DNA of 62,635 nucleotides from Oscillospiraceae bacterium (lineage in GTDB: Bacteria; Bacillota; Clostridia; Oscillospirales; Ruminococcaceae), in assembly GCA_022769565.1 (NCBI GenBank), contig JALEJQ010000045.1:1-62635 (forward strand). The letters run 5' to 3'. The notes beneath the pieces are model-generated. The model was not told the origin of the DNA, searched no databases, and saw only the letters and a program-made list of their open reading frames with translations. Numbering within the stretch: position 1 is the first letter of the stretch; every line of letters begins with the position of its first letter. The position numbers were made by a program, and so were the translations under genes. Of the stretch, positions 14,130-22,630 are shown piece by piece.

Positions 14130-14568
14130 TTATGAAACAATAAAAGACGATGAGGATTTTTATTCGGTTATCGCTGCCAAAGAGCCTATGCACCGTCGGG
14201 CAGTAGGTTACAGCGGACGATCTTGCGGAAAGGACCACCCCGAATATCTTTTTGCGGAGCGTGAACGCTGCCTTATATGCAATCTTGTTGATGTTGAAAA
14301 CCCCGAATGGATCTCCCCTATTATCATTTCAAGAGCGATAGAATTTACAGAAAATGCTATCGATGAGCTTAACCGTCAGGTACTTATCTGCTGCAATCAG
14401 GGACACAGCCGTTCGGCGGTCATAGGTCTGCTGTATATGAAACACAAGGGATTTTTCAAAGACTTGGCTTTTGAAGAAGCAGAACAGCAGTTTTTGCGGC
14501 TTTATCCCGATTATGCGCCTGCAGGCGGTATGAGAGGATTTGCTGTCCAAAACTGGAACGCTGTTTAA
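14086..14568 (+). CDS. Dual-specificity-type protein phosphatase
   Basis: The 160-residue product carries the cysteine phosphatase signature C-x5-R: ICCNQGHSRSA with C103 and R109. The start ATG at 14086 follows AAGGAG at 9 nt; an upstream frame extension to 13996 has no protein-like content. A general-acid aspartate may be in the NLVDVENPEW loop. It would remove phosphate from tyrosine/serine residues, or from RNA or lipid substrates as in some relatives. It stands alone before the tail fibre gene and has its own terminator, so it is a cargo gene. Confidence 0.78.
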   Translation: MTEIMPNLFVGTLDDYETIKDDEDFYSVIAAKEPMHRRAVGYSGRSCGKDHPEYLFAERERCLICNLVDVENPEWISPIIISRAIEFTENAIDELNRQVLICCNQGHSRSAVIGLLYMKHKGFFKDLAFEEAEQQFLRLYPDYAPAGGMRGFAVQNWNAV

Positions 14569-14586
14569 GTATAAAATCGCAATTAT

Positions 14587-14626
14587 AGCACTCACAGAGC
14601 GTAACGCTTTGTTGGGTGCTTTTTTA
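14587..14626 (+). terminator. Intrinsic terminator behind the phosphatase gene
   Basis: AGCACTCA pairs with TGGGTGCT around an inner AGCGTAACGCT stem, followed by TTTTTT. It separates the phosphatase from the tail fibre and lysis genes. Confidence 0.75.
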
Positions 14627-14657
14627 TTTCTTACCGTCAAGAAAGGATATTTGAATT

Positions 14658-16163
14658 ATGAAAATAAAAAGCGCTATCGGCATAAGGCGGACAACGGTTG
14701 AACTTACCAATGATGTAACAACTGTTGATTTCGGACATGATTATAAATATTTTGCGATAAGAAACGACGGCAGCGGTTCAATTTATGTATCTACTGCCAA
14801 CAAGGAATGCACGGCAGGAGAAGATGAAGTTGTACTTGTTCCATCTGGTTCAAGCTATGTACATTATAACGGTTACGGCGGAAATACAGAAATATATCTC
14901 TCGGGAGCAGGAACGGCTACTGTTGTTGCACAGGACGATGTAAACAACCCTTTTAAAGGGGCTCAGGGGGGAGGTGAAAGCGTTACCGTTGACGTGTTAA
15001 ATGCTGCTTTGGAAGAAAAGGCAGATAGCAAGCATAGCCATACAGTTGAGGAGATAAGCGATTTTCCAACTTCTATGCCTGCAAGTGATGTTAAGGATTG
15101 GGCTAAAGCAAATGAGAAACCAACTTACACAGCAAGTGAAGTCGGTGCTGATGTTTCGGGTTCTGCCGATGCAGCGTTAACTAATGCTAAATCTTATACA
15201 GATACTAAGATAGCAGATTTAATTAATGGTGCGCCTACGACACTTGATACGCTTGGCGAGATTGCCGAAGCTATGGGAAATAATCAGAGTGTGGTAGAAG
15301 CTCTTAACTCCGCAATAGGAAGTAAGGCAAATGCATCGGATTTAGCTGCACATACCGAAAACGCTTCCAATCCACATAATGTCACAAAATCACAAATCGG
15401 TCTCGGTAATGTTCCAAATGTTTCCACAAACGACCAGACTCCGAGTTATACGGAATCTACGTCACTTTCAAAATTATCAAGCGGCGAAAAACTTTCTGTA
15501 GCTTTCGGTAAGATTTCAAAGGCTATCACTGATTTTATTTCCCATATAGGCGATACAGTAAAGCATATTACAAGCACAGAGAGATCTAACTGGAACGCTG
15601 CTAAATCTCACGCCGATTCCGTTCATGCACCTTCTAATGCTCAGTCAAACGTAATTGAAACTATTAAAGTAAATGGCACAGCTCTTACTCCGAGCTCCAA
15701 AGCTGTGGATATTACAGTGCCAAGTTACAGTACAATGACGGGTGCAACTTCTTCTGCCGCCGGCACATCTGGTCTCGTACCAGCTCCTGCAAGCGGTGAA
15801 CAGGGAGCTTATCTTAGAGGCGACGGCACTTGGGATACGCCTGAATTTACCGGCACACTTGACGATATTCCGGATGGAGAAGTATATTACAAGTCACCTT
15901 ATTATATACAGGCAGGTCAAGTCACATCCGCAAGCTCCGGAACGGCTTCGGTGACGTTTCCGGAAATATTCGGCAGTACGCCTTTTATTCTTTTGGCATA
16001 TCCTACCGCTTCTGCATTAAACTATGTGCCTGTTGTTACAAGTGCGACTGCTTCGGGTTTTGATATAAAAAAGAACACTAACTACGATACCGTTAACTGG
16101 ATAGCTTTCGGTAAGCTGCCTGAACAGTTATTACCATCTGATCCGATAAATCCTATTAACTAA
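14658..16163 (+). CDS. Phage tail fibre protein
   Basis: This 501-residue protein has features of fibre proteins: a short N-terminal beta domain, a stretch of NPHNVTKSQIGLGNV-type repeats (around residues 245-260, found in many tail fibres), many Ala/Ser/Thr-rich segments, and a C-terminal beta domain (QAGQVTSASSGTASVTFP onward) with the layout of a receptor-binding tip. It would trimerise at the tail end. Unusually it lies upstream of the lysis genes and terminase, not next to the tail tip genes. Confidence 0.8.
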   Translation: MKIKSAIGIRRTTVELTNDVTTVDFGHDYKYFAIRNDGSGSIYVSTANKECTAGEDEVVLVPSGSSYVHYNGYGGNTEIYLSGAGTATVVAQDDVNNPFKGAQGGGESVTVDVLNAALEEKADSKHSHTVEEISDFPTSMPASDVKDWAKANEKPTYTASEVGADVSGSADAALTNAKSYTDTKIADLINGAPTTLDTLGEIAEAMGNNQSVVEALNSAIGSKANASDLAAHTENASNPHNVTKSQIGLGNVPNVSTNDQTPSYTESTSLSKLSSGEKLSVAFGKISKAITDFISHIGDTVKHITSTERSNWNAAKSHADSVHAPSNAQSNVIETIKVNGTALTPSSKAVDITVPSYSTMTGATSSAAGTSGLVPAPASGEQGAYLRGDGTWDTPEFTGTLDDIPDGEVYYKSPYYIQAGQVTSASSGTASVTFPEIFGSTPFILLAYPTASALNYVPVVTSATASGFDIKKNTNYDTVNWIAFGKLPEQLLPSDPINPIN

Positions 16164-16177
16164 GGAGGGATAATGGA

Positions 16178-16720
16178 ATGATAAAGCAGATAACAATTAA
16201 CGCAGATAATGTTGTTACAGGGGCATCCATAGGCGGATTTATCCCCGGCGGAATTGATGTTGAAGAAATCCCCGAGGAAGTGATGAGCTGTCCCAAAAAG
16301 TGGACATATGTGAACGGGGCATTTACGCCGAATCCAAATTATACAGACAACAGCTTACAACTTGCTAAAGAAAACAAAATCGCCGAAAGTAAGGAACGGC
16401 TTGCAGAATGGCTTGCCACAAATCCTATGCAGTACACAGACGGCAATTATTACAGCGTTACCGAAGAAAAACAGTCGCTCCTTAACAGTAACCTTGCTTC
16501 TTATGAACGTGCTAAGGCTGCAGGAATCGACTATCCGCTGAAATGGAACTCCACGGGCGCAGAGTGTACCGAATGGGAATACTCAGAACTGCTTACCTTG
16601 TCGCTGTCAATAGCTGCATATGTTGCTCCCAAGGTATCAATGCAGCAGGCAATCGAGCTTGAAATAAAGGCGGCGGAGACAATGGAGCAGCTGGACAAGG
16701 TGGTTATTACCTATGATTAA
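16178..16720 (+). CDS. Tail fibre accessory protein
   Basis: The 180-residue protein follows the fibre gene by 14 nt with GGAGGGATAATGGA as its site. A short N-terminal domain (KWTYVNGAFTPNPNY) is followed by a helical body. This layout resembles XkdW/DUF4376-type fibre accessory or assembly proteins. It overlaps the next gene by 8 nt. Confidence 0.6.
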   Translation: MIKQITINADNVVTGASIGGFIPGGIDVEEIPEEVMSCPKKWTYVNGAFTPNPNYTDNSLQLAKENKIAESKERLAEWLATNPMQYTDGNYYSVTEEKQSLLNSNLASYERAKAAGIDYPLKWNSTGAECTEWEYSELLTLSLSIAAYVAPKVSMQQAIELEIKAAETMEQLDKVVITYD

Positions 16721-17129
16721 GCTGCGTAAGTACGGTGTTCTTGCGCTCATCGGCGGCGTGATTTACGGAGCGTTGGAGCTTATCGGGCGTGGATATACTC
16801 ATTGGACTATGGTTATTCTCGGCGGAATATGCTTTGTTGCTGTTGGGCTGCTTAACGAGGTCATTCCGTGGGAAATGCCGCTTACCGTACAGATGTTATG
16901 CGGCTGTATTATCATAACGGCGTTGGAATTTTGCTGTGGGTGTATCGTCAATATATGGCTTGGGTGGGCGGTTTGGGATTATTCCGACGAGTGGGGTAAT
17001 CTATTGGGGCAGATATGCCCGTTATACTCGGTTTTATGGTATTTTGTATCATTACCTGCAATATTGATTGATGATTGGCTGAGGTATTGGCTGTTCTTTG
17101 AGGACAGACCACGTTATAGGATATTTTGA
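16713..17129 (+). CDS. Multi-span membrane protein in lysis cassette
   Basis: The 138-residue protein has four likely membrane spans and many tryptophans (WLGWAVWDYSDEWGNLLGQI). It resembles the small putative ABC-transporter type IV family (CmpB-like) often found next to clostridial phage endolysins. A holin-like or envelope role is possible. The stop overlaps the endolysin's upstream region. Confidence 0.6.
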   Translation: MIKLRKYGVLALIGGVIYGALELIGRGYTHWTMVILGGICFVAVGLLNEVIPWEMPLTVQMLCGCIIITALEFCCGCIVNIWLGWAVWDYSDEWGNLLGQICPLYSVLWYFVSLPAILIDDWLRYWLFFEDRPRYRIF

Positions 17130-17143
17130 AAGGTGGGATAAAT

Positions 17144-17878
17144 ATGGCATATCTTATTCCGGATAGGATATACAATGCAAACGGCGTGACTATCAAGGAA
17201 TATTTACTGACGAAGCACAATCCGAATAAAATTGCTTTGCCAAGCAAGCGTGTACTTCCTTTCGACGGCTACACGGTACATAACACCGATAAAATTAAAG
17301 TCAGCGCACAAACGACAATGGCGGAGCAGTACACAAGGGCGACCTATAACGGGAATATGGGAACGGTGCGTGTGCATTTTTACGTTGATGAAGTCGAAGC
17401 ATGGCAGAACTTGCCGCTTGAATGGCAGAGTTGGCACGCAGGACAGAAAGGCAAGGCAGAAGCCAACGGCTCGCACATCGGCAATCAGGCGACTATCTCG
17501 ATTGAGGTCATTGGCAGCAGCGCAAAGGCGGAGGATAACGCTGCCAGGCTCATTGCGTGGCTCATGGTGCAGCAGGGCATGGGCGTAGATAAGCTGTACA
17601 CGCACAACTACTGGTGCAACGTGCGCAACGGCAAGAAAGGCACAGTGGACGAGCTTAACAAGCAGCCTGACGGTTACAAGGGCTGCCCTGTGTACATACG
17701 TCCGCATTGGGATGAGTTTAAAGCTAAGGTTTCGGGCTATCTCGGGGAGCTTACCGGAGGGAAGACTTTGTACCGCATACAGGTTGGAGCGTTCCGCAGC
17801 AAGGAAAACGCCGAAAAATATCTTGCGAATGTAAAAAAAGCGTTTCCGGATGCTTATATTGTAAAAACGGAGGAATAA
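17144..17878 (+). CDS. N-acetylmuramoyl-L-alanine amidase endolysin with SPOR-like C-terminus
   Basis: The 244-residue protein is an Amidase_2-type (PGRP fold) enzyme. Zinc ligands are expected in VHNTD (N-terminal His), the late His of the LYTHNYW segment, and the CPVYIRPHW region. The C-terminal 38 residues (LYRIQVGAFRSKENAEKYLA) form a SPOR domain, which binds denuded septal peptidoglycan. It cuts the amide bond between glycan and stem peptide to free virions. The ATG at 17144 follows AAGGTGGG; a TTG at 17126 lies before it. Confidence 0.88.
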   Translation: MAYLIPDRIYNANGVTIKEYLLTKHNPNKIALPSKRVLPFDGYTVHNTDKIKVSAQTTMAEQYTRATYNGNMGTVRVHFYVDEVEAWQNLPLEWQSWHAGQKGKAEANGSHIGNQATISIEVIGSSAKAEDNAARLIAWLMVQQGMGVDKLYTHNYWCNVRNGKKGTVDELNKQPDGYKGCPVYIRPHWDEFKAKVSGYLGELTGGKTLYRIQVGAFRSKENAEKYLANVKKAFPDAYIVKTEE

Positions 17879-17882
17879 TATC

Positions 17883-18104
17883 ATGAAAATCGATTGGAAA
17901 AGAAAGTTATCATCAAGAAAATTCTGGGCGGCGGTATCAGGCGTTGTTATCAGCGCAATGGTCGCATTTAACGCAAATGCGGAATCACAGGAAAAGGTTG
18001 CAGGCGTTATTACGGCTACGGGAACGCTTGCTATTTATATGCTTGCAGAAAGCAGCACCGATAAAGCTGCTCTCAACAGTGATGAAAACACGGAGGAAAA
18101 ATAA
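17883..18104 (+). CDS. Phage holin
   Basis: A 73-residue protein with a basic start (MKIDWKRKLSSRKFW), two short hydrophobic spans (AAVSGVVISAMVAF and VAGVITATGTLAIYML) and an acidic tail. It starts 5 nt after the endolysin gene, and similar proteins act as holins in Firmicute phages. Confidence 0.8.
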   Translation: MKIDWKRKLSSRKFWAAVSGVVISAMVAFNANAESQEKVAGVITATGTLAIYMLAESSTDKAALNSDENTEEK

Positions 18105-18346
18105 TGTCGACGGAAATTATAGTTGCATTAATTGCTCTGCTTGGTTCTCTTGGCGGTTCATTTTTTGGCGTTCTTGCCAGCAACAATAAAACTTTGTACC
18201 GAATCGAACAGCTTGAAAAAAAGGTTGACAAGCACAACAACGTTGTTGAACGTGTTTACAAACTGGAACAGCATGAAGCTGTCACAGATGAAAAAATTGC
18301 TGTTGCAAATCACAGAATTGACGATTTGGAGAAACTTAATTCGTAG
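18104..18346 (+). CDS. XhlA-like lysis accessory protein
   Basis: The 80-residue protein has one N-terminal membrane span (IIVALIALLGSLGGSFFGVLA) and a coiled-coil tail (LYRIEQLEKKVDKHNNVVER). This is the XhlA/haemolysin-like design, although here the membrane span comes first. It overlaps the holin stop by 1 nt. Confidence 0.65.
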   Translation: MSTEIIVALIALLGSLGGSFFGVLASNNKTLYRIEQLEKKVDKHNNVVERVYKLEQHEAVTDEKIAVANHRIDDLEKLNS

Positions 18347-18357
18347 GCGGTGGCATA

Positions 18358-19197
18358 GTGGCACACATTATAGGCACGGTTTCTCTTAACAAAAATGTTT
18401 ATAGTTTGAGAGATATTGCAAAATTTGAGCATATCAACAACGAGAGAATCGAAAAACTTATGTCTGATACGCTGAAAAAATCCGTTTTTTACTCGGAAAA
18501 CAAGTCTGCAACGGGTGTAAAAGCCTTTTTTAACGAAATAGGGGCAAACGATTCCAATGTAAATATGTTTTTAACGCATACTAAGCTATATCCTTTTGCC
18601 CGTGCAATAAGACTTGAATTTGAAAAGGGCTACCGCAGAGGAAAAGAAATCCAATACGCTATGTTCTGCGTGAATAAGAGCGTATATGATAACTGGCACA
18701 AGAACCGCAAACCGTTTAACAGCTCTGCAAAGCCGAATATGTCGGAATACGGTCTTGCAAACGTAAGAAATACACGTTCGGTTCAGCTGAAAAAATGCCC
18801 CGAATTTGCACACTTTGAGGCTGTAGTTAAATCCTTGGGCTTTAAGCTCGGCGAGGCTATTATGCTTGCTGTTAATGAGTATATGGAAAGGCATAGTGAC
18901 GTATTCGGCAATATCCCCCACTCACAAATTATAGATGAAAGCAAAATCAGGGAAAATAAAATGTCCCTGATTTTTGCATATATAGACCCGAATGTAACGA
19001 ATGCGGTCTACAAGGCGCTGCAGCGTTACAATTCGATGAATTGTCCTTATGTGAAGTTTTCGGAGTTTGTGGAATCGGCTCTTACAGAAAAACTGGACAG
19101 GCTGCCCGTTCAATATACAGACCCGGCGCTTTATGCAGAAATGCTTGAAGTTGAGAAAGCCGAAGCGGAGTTTATCAAAGGAAGTGAAACTACATGA
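18358..19197 (+). CDS. Unknown protein before the terminase genes
   Basis: The 279-residue protein probably starts at a GTG behind GGCGGTGG. It is mixed helical, rich in Lys/Asn, with no motif I recognise. It overlaps the small terminase gene by 4 nt (ATGA), so it belongs to the packaging operon. A DNA-binding or packaging-site role is possible from position only. Confidence 0.65.
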   Translation: MAHIIGTVSLNKNVYSLRDIAKFEHINNERIEKLMSDTLKKSVFYSENKSATGVKAFFNEIGANDSNVNMFLTHTKLYPFARAIRLEFEKGYRRGKEIQYAMFCVNKSVYDNWHKNRKPFNSSAKPNMSEYGLANVRNTRSVQLKKCPEFAHFEAVVKSLGFKLGEAIMLAVNEYMERHSDVFGNIPHSQIIDESKIRENKMSLIFAYIDPNVTNAVYKALQRYNSMNCPYVKFSEFVESALTEKLDRLPVQYTDPALYAEMLEVEKAEAEFIKGSETT

Positions 19198-19661
19198 ATG
19201 GTAAAAATCTTCTTGTTCCTCAGAATGAGATGAATATGTCGGAGGAACAGGTTGAAGAGGCTCGTATCTCGCTTATGCAGGGTACAGCCAACGCTTCATT
19301 GGTTTCGGCTCTCCGTAAGAACGTTGAAGAACGTAAAAAGCGGCTTTCGGTGCTTATTGACGAGAACAAGCTCGGCAGCACGGAAAGGCTTGCAAATGCG
19401 CTTATTGAACTTGACGGAGTTCTGCTTGATGAAGAGGTTTTGCAGGCTGTCAAAGACGGTATAATTTCATCGAAAGACCCGGCAAAGTCCTACAATGAAT
19501 TTGCAAAGGCTTCTACCGAAATATACAACCGAATGATGAAACAGCAGCTTTCAAGCGCAAATCCCGAAGCTCCGCAGAATAATATGAGCAAAAAATCTAT
19601 TAAAATCGCAGTTGTGGATTCTTCCGGTGCTACGATGGTTTCTATCGGAGGCGATGATTAA
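19194..19661 (+). CDS. terS: Terminase small subunit (probable)
   Basis: The 155-residue helical protein lies directly before the large terminase and overlaps it by 1 nt. The N-terminal part is highly charged and helical (EEQVEEARISLMQGTANASL, an early helix-turn-helix-like segment). Small terminases recognise the packaging site and regulate the large subunit. Called mainly by position and composition. Confidence 0.65.
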   Translation: MNGKNLLVPQNEMNMSEEQVEEARISLMQGTANASLVSALRKNVEERKKRLSVLIDENKLGSTERLANALIELDGVLLDEEVLQAVKDGIISSKDPAKSYNEFAKASTEIYNRMMKQQLSSANPEAPQNNMSKKSIKIAVVDSSGATMVSIGGDD

Positions 19662-21229
19662 TGCCCGAAGCTATTGAGCTTACAAAGAAAAAACGTTATC
19701 CCAGACCCGAAATAAGCGCAAAGGCAACGTCGGTATGCACACAATGCGGTACTACGTTCAATCAGGAATGGAACAGCGAGCTTGGAGAATACAGTGAATT
19801 CAAGATGTGCCCGTCCTGCAGAGCGGAATATTCACCGCCAAGCGTAAGCAAAAAGCAGATAAGGCTTGACTATAATCCTCACAAATATCAGGCTATGGTA
19901 CACAACAGCGACAAGCGTTTCCGTGTTATTGCGGCAGGCGCAAGAGGCGGCAAGGACTATTGTTGTGTAGTTGAATTCTTTACATATCTTATGAAATGTG
20001 CAAATGAGGAACGCCCTGCAACGCTTGTTCCTAAGGTAATGGGTTGGATAATTGCGCCTACGGAAACTATCGCACGTCAGAACTGGCGTGACTTAAAGCG
20101 TGTTATTCCGAAAGAGCTTATCGCAGACGAAAGCCGCTCGACAGGTCAGATGACGCTTATTAACGGCGTTCTTATAGAGCTTCATTCGGCGTATGACCCC
20201 GAATCACTTGTCGCTGTCGGTCTGGACATTGTGCTTATAACAGAAGCGGCGAGAATCAAGGATCTTGAAACTGTATGGGACAACCTTGAAATGCGACTTA
20301 ATTCTCCACACAAGGGTATCGGCGGAAAGGGTGGTGTCGGACTTATCAACTCCTCCCCTCTCGGTAAAAATTATTTTTACAAAATGTTTCAGTTTGGAGT
20401 GAAAAGTAAGCAAAATCCGCTTTACGACCCCGACTGGGAATCATTCCATTGGACAACTTGGGATAATCCGTACATGGCGACAAAGGGTGATGAAGTCAAA
20501 GCAAACGGTAAGACTTACAGAGAAAACCTGCAGAACAGAATGTCGGAAGCACGATACAGGCAGGATATTCTCGGAGAATTTCTTTCAAACAAATATGCTG
20601 TTTTCCCAACGTTTGAAAAATGTCTTGAGGCTGTCCCACGCTTTAAGACGGAAGAAGAACGGCAGAAATACATTGATGAATGGCGAAGCCCAAAGTCATA
20701 TCTTACTTATTCGATAGGTTACGACCCTGCTTCAATCGGAGACTCACCTGTTTTATGGGTAAAGGAAAATGAAACAGGAAAGATAATGCAGACGGTTTCA
20801 ATGGACGGTTACGGTTGGACGGCACAGTTTGATTGTATTGCAATGTATTCCGCAAAATACAACAACGCCGTCGTTAAATTCGGACGGACCGGCCATGAAA
20901 CTGTAAACAGCCAGCTTGTGGAAAGGGGCATTTTCACCGTGCCTATCAATGAACAGGGACCGAACAAGGGCAATCTTGTTGAAAATCTTGCAAGAGTGGT
21001 TGAAAACAGGCAAATGACAGTTCTTGACGATGGTTCTGAAATGACGGAGAGGATAAAGGTTGAATTTTCCGACTATGTCCGAGATAGAAAAGGAAGTACA
21101 ATAGTATATCACAACGGCAGCTCCGGCGACGGTCATGACGACCATGTTTCAGCCGCCTATTTTGTTTTCTCCGATACAGAAACAATAAATCCTGCGTTGC
21201 CTTGGTGCGGTCTGATAGGCGGAATATAA
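19661..21229 (+). CDS. terL: Terminase large subunit
   Basis: The 522-residue motor protein begins with a zinc ribbon (CTQCG...CPSC, residues 26-53), then shows a Walker A variant AAGARGGKDY (91-100) and a Walker B segment DIVLITEAA (about 188-196). The C-terminal RNase-H-like nuclease region includes YDPASIGDSPVLW (catalytic Asp) and DGHDDHVSAAY near the end. It packages DNA into the prohead and cuts it. The extra N-terminal ribbon is unusual. Confidence 0.92.
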   Translation: MPEAIELTKKKRYPRPEISAKATSVCTQCGTTFNQEWNSELGEYSEFKMCPSCRAEYSPPSVSKKQIRLDYNPHKYQAMVHNSDKRFRVIAAGARGGKDYCCVVEFFTYLMKCANEERPATLVPKVMGWIIAPTETIARQNWRDLKRVIPKELIADESRSTGQMTLINGVLIELHSAYDPESLVAVGLDIVLITEAARIKDLETVWDNLEMRLNSPHKGIGGKGGVGLINSSPLGKNYFYKMFQFGVKSKQNPLYDPDWESFHWTTWDNPYMATKGDEVKANGKTYRENLQNRMSEARYRQDILGEFLSNKYAVFPTFEKCLEAVPRFKTEEERQKYIDEWRSPKSYLTYSIGYDPASIGDSPVLWVKENETGKIMQTVSMDGYGWTAQFDCIAMYSAKYNNAVVKFGRTGHETVNSQLVERGIFTVPINEQGPNKGNLVENLARVVENRQMTVLDDGSEMTERIKVEFSDYVRDRKGSTIVYHNGSSGDGHDDHVSAAYFVFSDTETINPALPWCGLIGGI

Positions 21230-21250
21230 CTTGAAGAAATGAGGTAAATA

Positions 21251-22630
21251 ATGCCGATTTTTAATAAAAAAGCCAAAAATACGAATAGTCCCTTGTATAT
21301 AGGCAGAGCGTCGGAAGTAAGCACATCAAGTATGGAATACTCCCCTTTCCGCACCAAAAGTACAAAGCTGCTTAAGCGTTTGCGGAATACATATGATGTA
21401 CATGATGCTATCAATCTGCTTGTTGAAGAACACCCTGACACTTCAATGGGATATGCAGTTTTGCAGAGCCTTGTAAATCAGGGCGGACACATTGAATTTT
21501 CTTCCTGTTCTGCCGCCTCTTCCGCACGAATTCTCCGTGAATGGAACGAATTTGCCGAAAGGGTCAACGCTGTTAATTCAAACGGATTGGACGGCTTGCT
21601 TGTACAACTTCACGGTTACGACTTCCGCAGCGGAGGTATGGGGTGTGAAGTGGTCGTTAATTCGGACTGCACAGACATTGAGGACGTTTATCCCATAGAC
21701 CCACGTTACCTCAAATGGAAACTTGAAAGGCGTGATAACAAGCAAGTGTGGGTACCGTATCAATGTGTGAACGGGAAACAGATAGACTTATCGAAGTCAA
21801 ATTTTATATGGATCCCGTTCAATCCCGACGGTACGCCCTGCGGTTCTTTGCTGTTTGCACCTGCGGTTTCTGCAGCGGATATGCAGCTTGAATTCCTTAA
21901 CAGTTCACAGACGGTATTATACCGTGTAGGCTGTCCGAGGTACGACATAACGCTGAACCGTGAAAGCCTTATGAAATCCGCTCCGCCCGACGTTGTTGCA
22001 AATCCTGCAAAATCAAAGGAATACATTAATGCCGCTTATGATGCAGTAAAAAGCAGTTTCAGCGACCTTTCAGCCGAAAATGACATTATACATACAGATG
22101 ATACGGTCATTTCTACCATAGGCGGTGACAGCTCCGCATATTTTCAGGGAATTTCGGCTTATGCAGACGTAATTGACGTTCAAATGATGAATGCGGTCAA
22201 GACGCTTGGAACGCTTATGAACAGGCGGTCAAGCGGCTCTTACGCTTTATCTACTGTGGAATTTAAGGTCATTGTTGACATGATAGAGCCACGGCAAAGA
22301 GCGGAAAAACGGCTTGTGGAAAGCATCGCCCGTATATGGCTCAGAGTTCACGGCTACAATGCAACCGTGAAATACACGCCGAATCCCATAGAATGGCAGA
22401 GTATGCTTGACAAGATAGACTACAATCTGAAGAATCAGGAATTCTACCGCAGAGCGGACGAATACGGCTACATTTCGCCCGATGATGCGGCAAGCAAGAC
22501 AACCGGTGCTGAAAAGGCTTTCGCAAAACGTGAAGGCTTTTTTGCATATATATCGAAGTTTTTGAGCAAAAACGGCTCCTCGGGAACGGAAAGCTCAAAT
22601 ACCGATGCAGAAGGAGATGAAAAGAAATGA
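21251..22630 (+). CDS. Portal protein
   Basis: The 459-residue protein lies between the large terminase and the protease. Its pattern (SMGYAVLQSLVNQGGHIE, DVYPIDPRYLKWKLE, a long C-terminal helix region with EPRQRAEKRLVESIA) fits phage portals, which form the dodecameric gate at one capsid vertex. It overlaps the next gene by 4 nt. Confidence 0.82.
   Translation: MPIFNKKAKNTNSPLYIGRASEVSTSSMEYSPFRTKSTKLLKRLRNTYDVHDAINLLVEEHPDTSMGYAVLQSLVNQGGHIEFSSCSAASSARILREWNEFAERVNAVNSNGLDGLLVQLHGYDFRSGGMGCEVVVNSDCTDIEDVYPIDPRYLKWKLERRDNKQVWVPYQCVNGKQIDLSKSNFIWIPFNPDGTPCGSLLFAPAVSAADMQLEFLNSSQTVLYRVGCPRYDITLNRESLMKSAPPDVVANPAKSKEYINAAYDAVKSSFSDLSAENDIIHTDDTVISTIGGDSSAYFQGISAYADVIDVQMMNAVKTLGTLMNRRSSGSYALSTVEFKVIVDMIEPRQRAEKRLVESIARIWLRVHGYNATVKYTPNPIEWQSMLDKIDYNLKNQEFYRRADEYGYISPDDAASKTTGAEKAFAKREGFFAYISKFLSKNGSSGTESSNTDAEGDEKK

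Noticed and set aside
17204-17884. 226-residue minus-strand frame opposite the endolysin
   Set aside because: It is the mirror of a well-supported amidase gene, with no ribosome binding site and atypical composition (many Arg, His, Cys).
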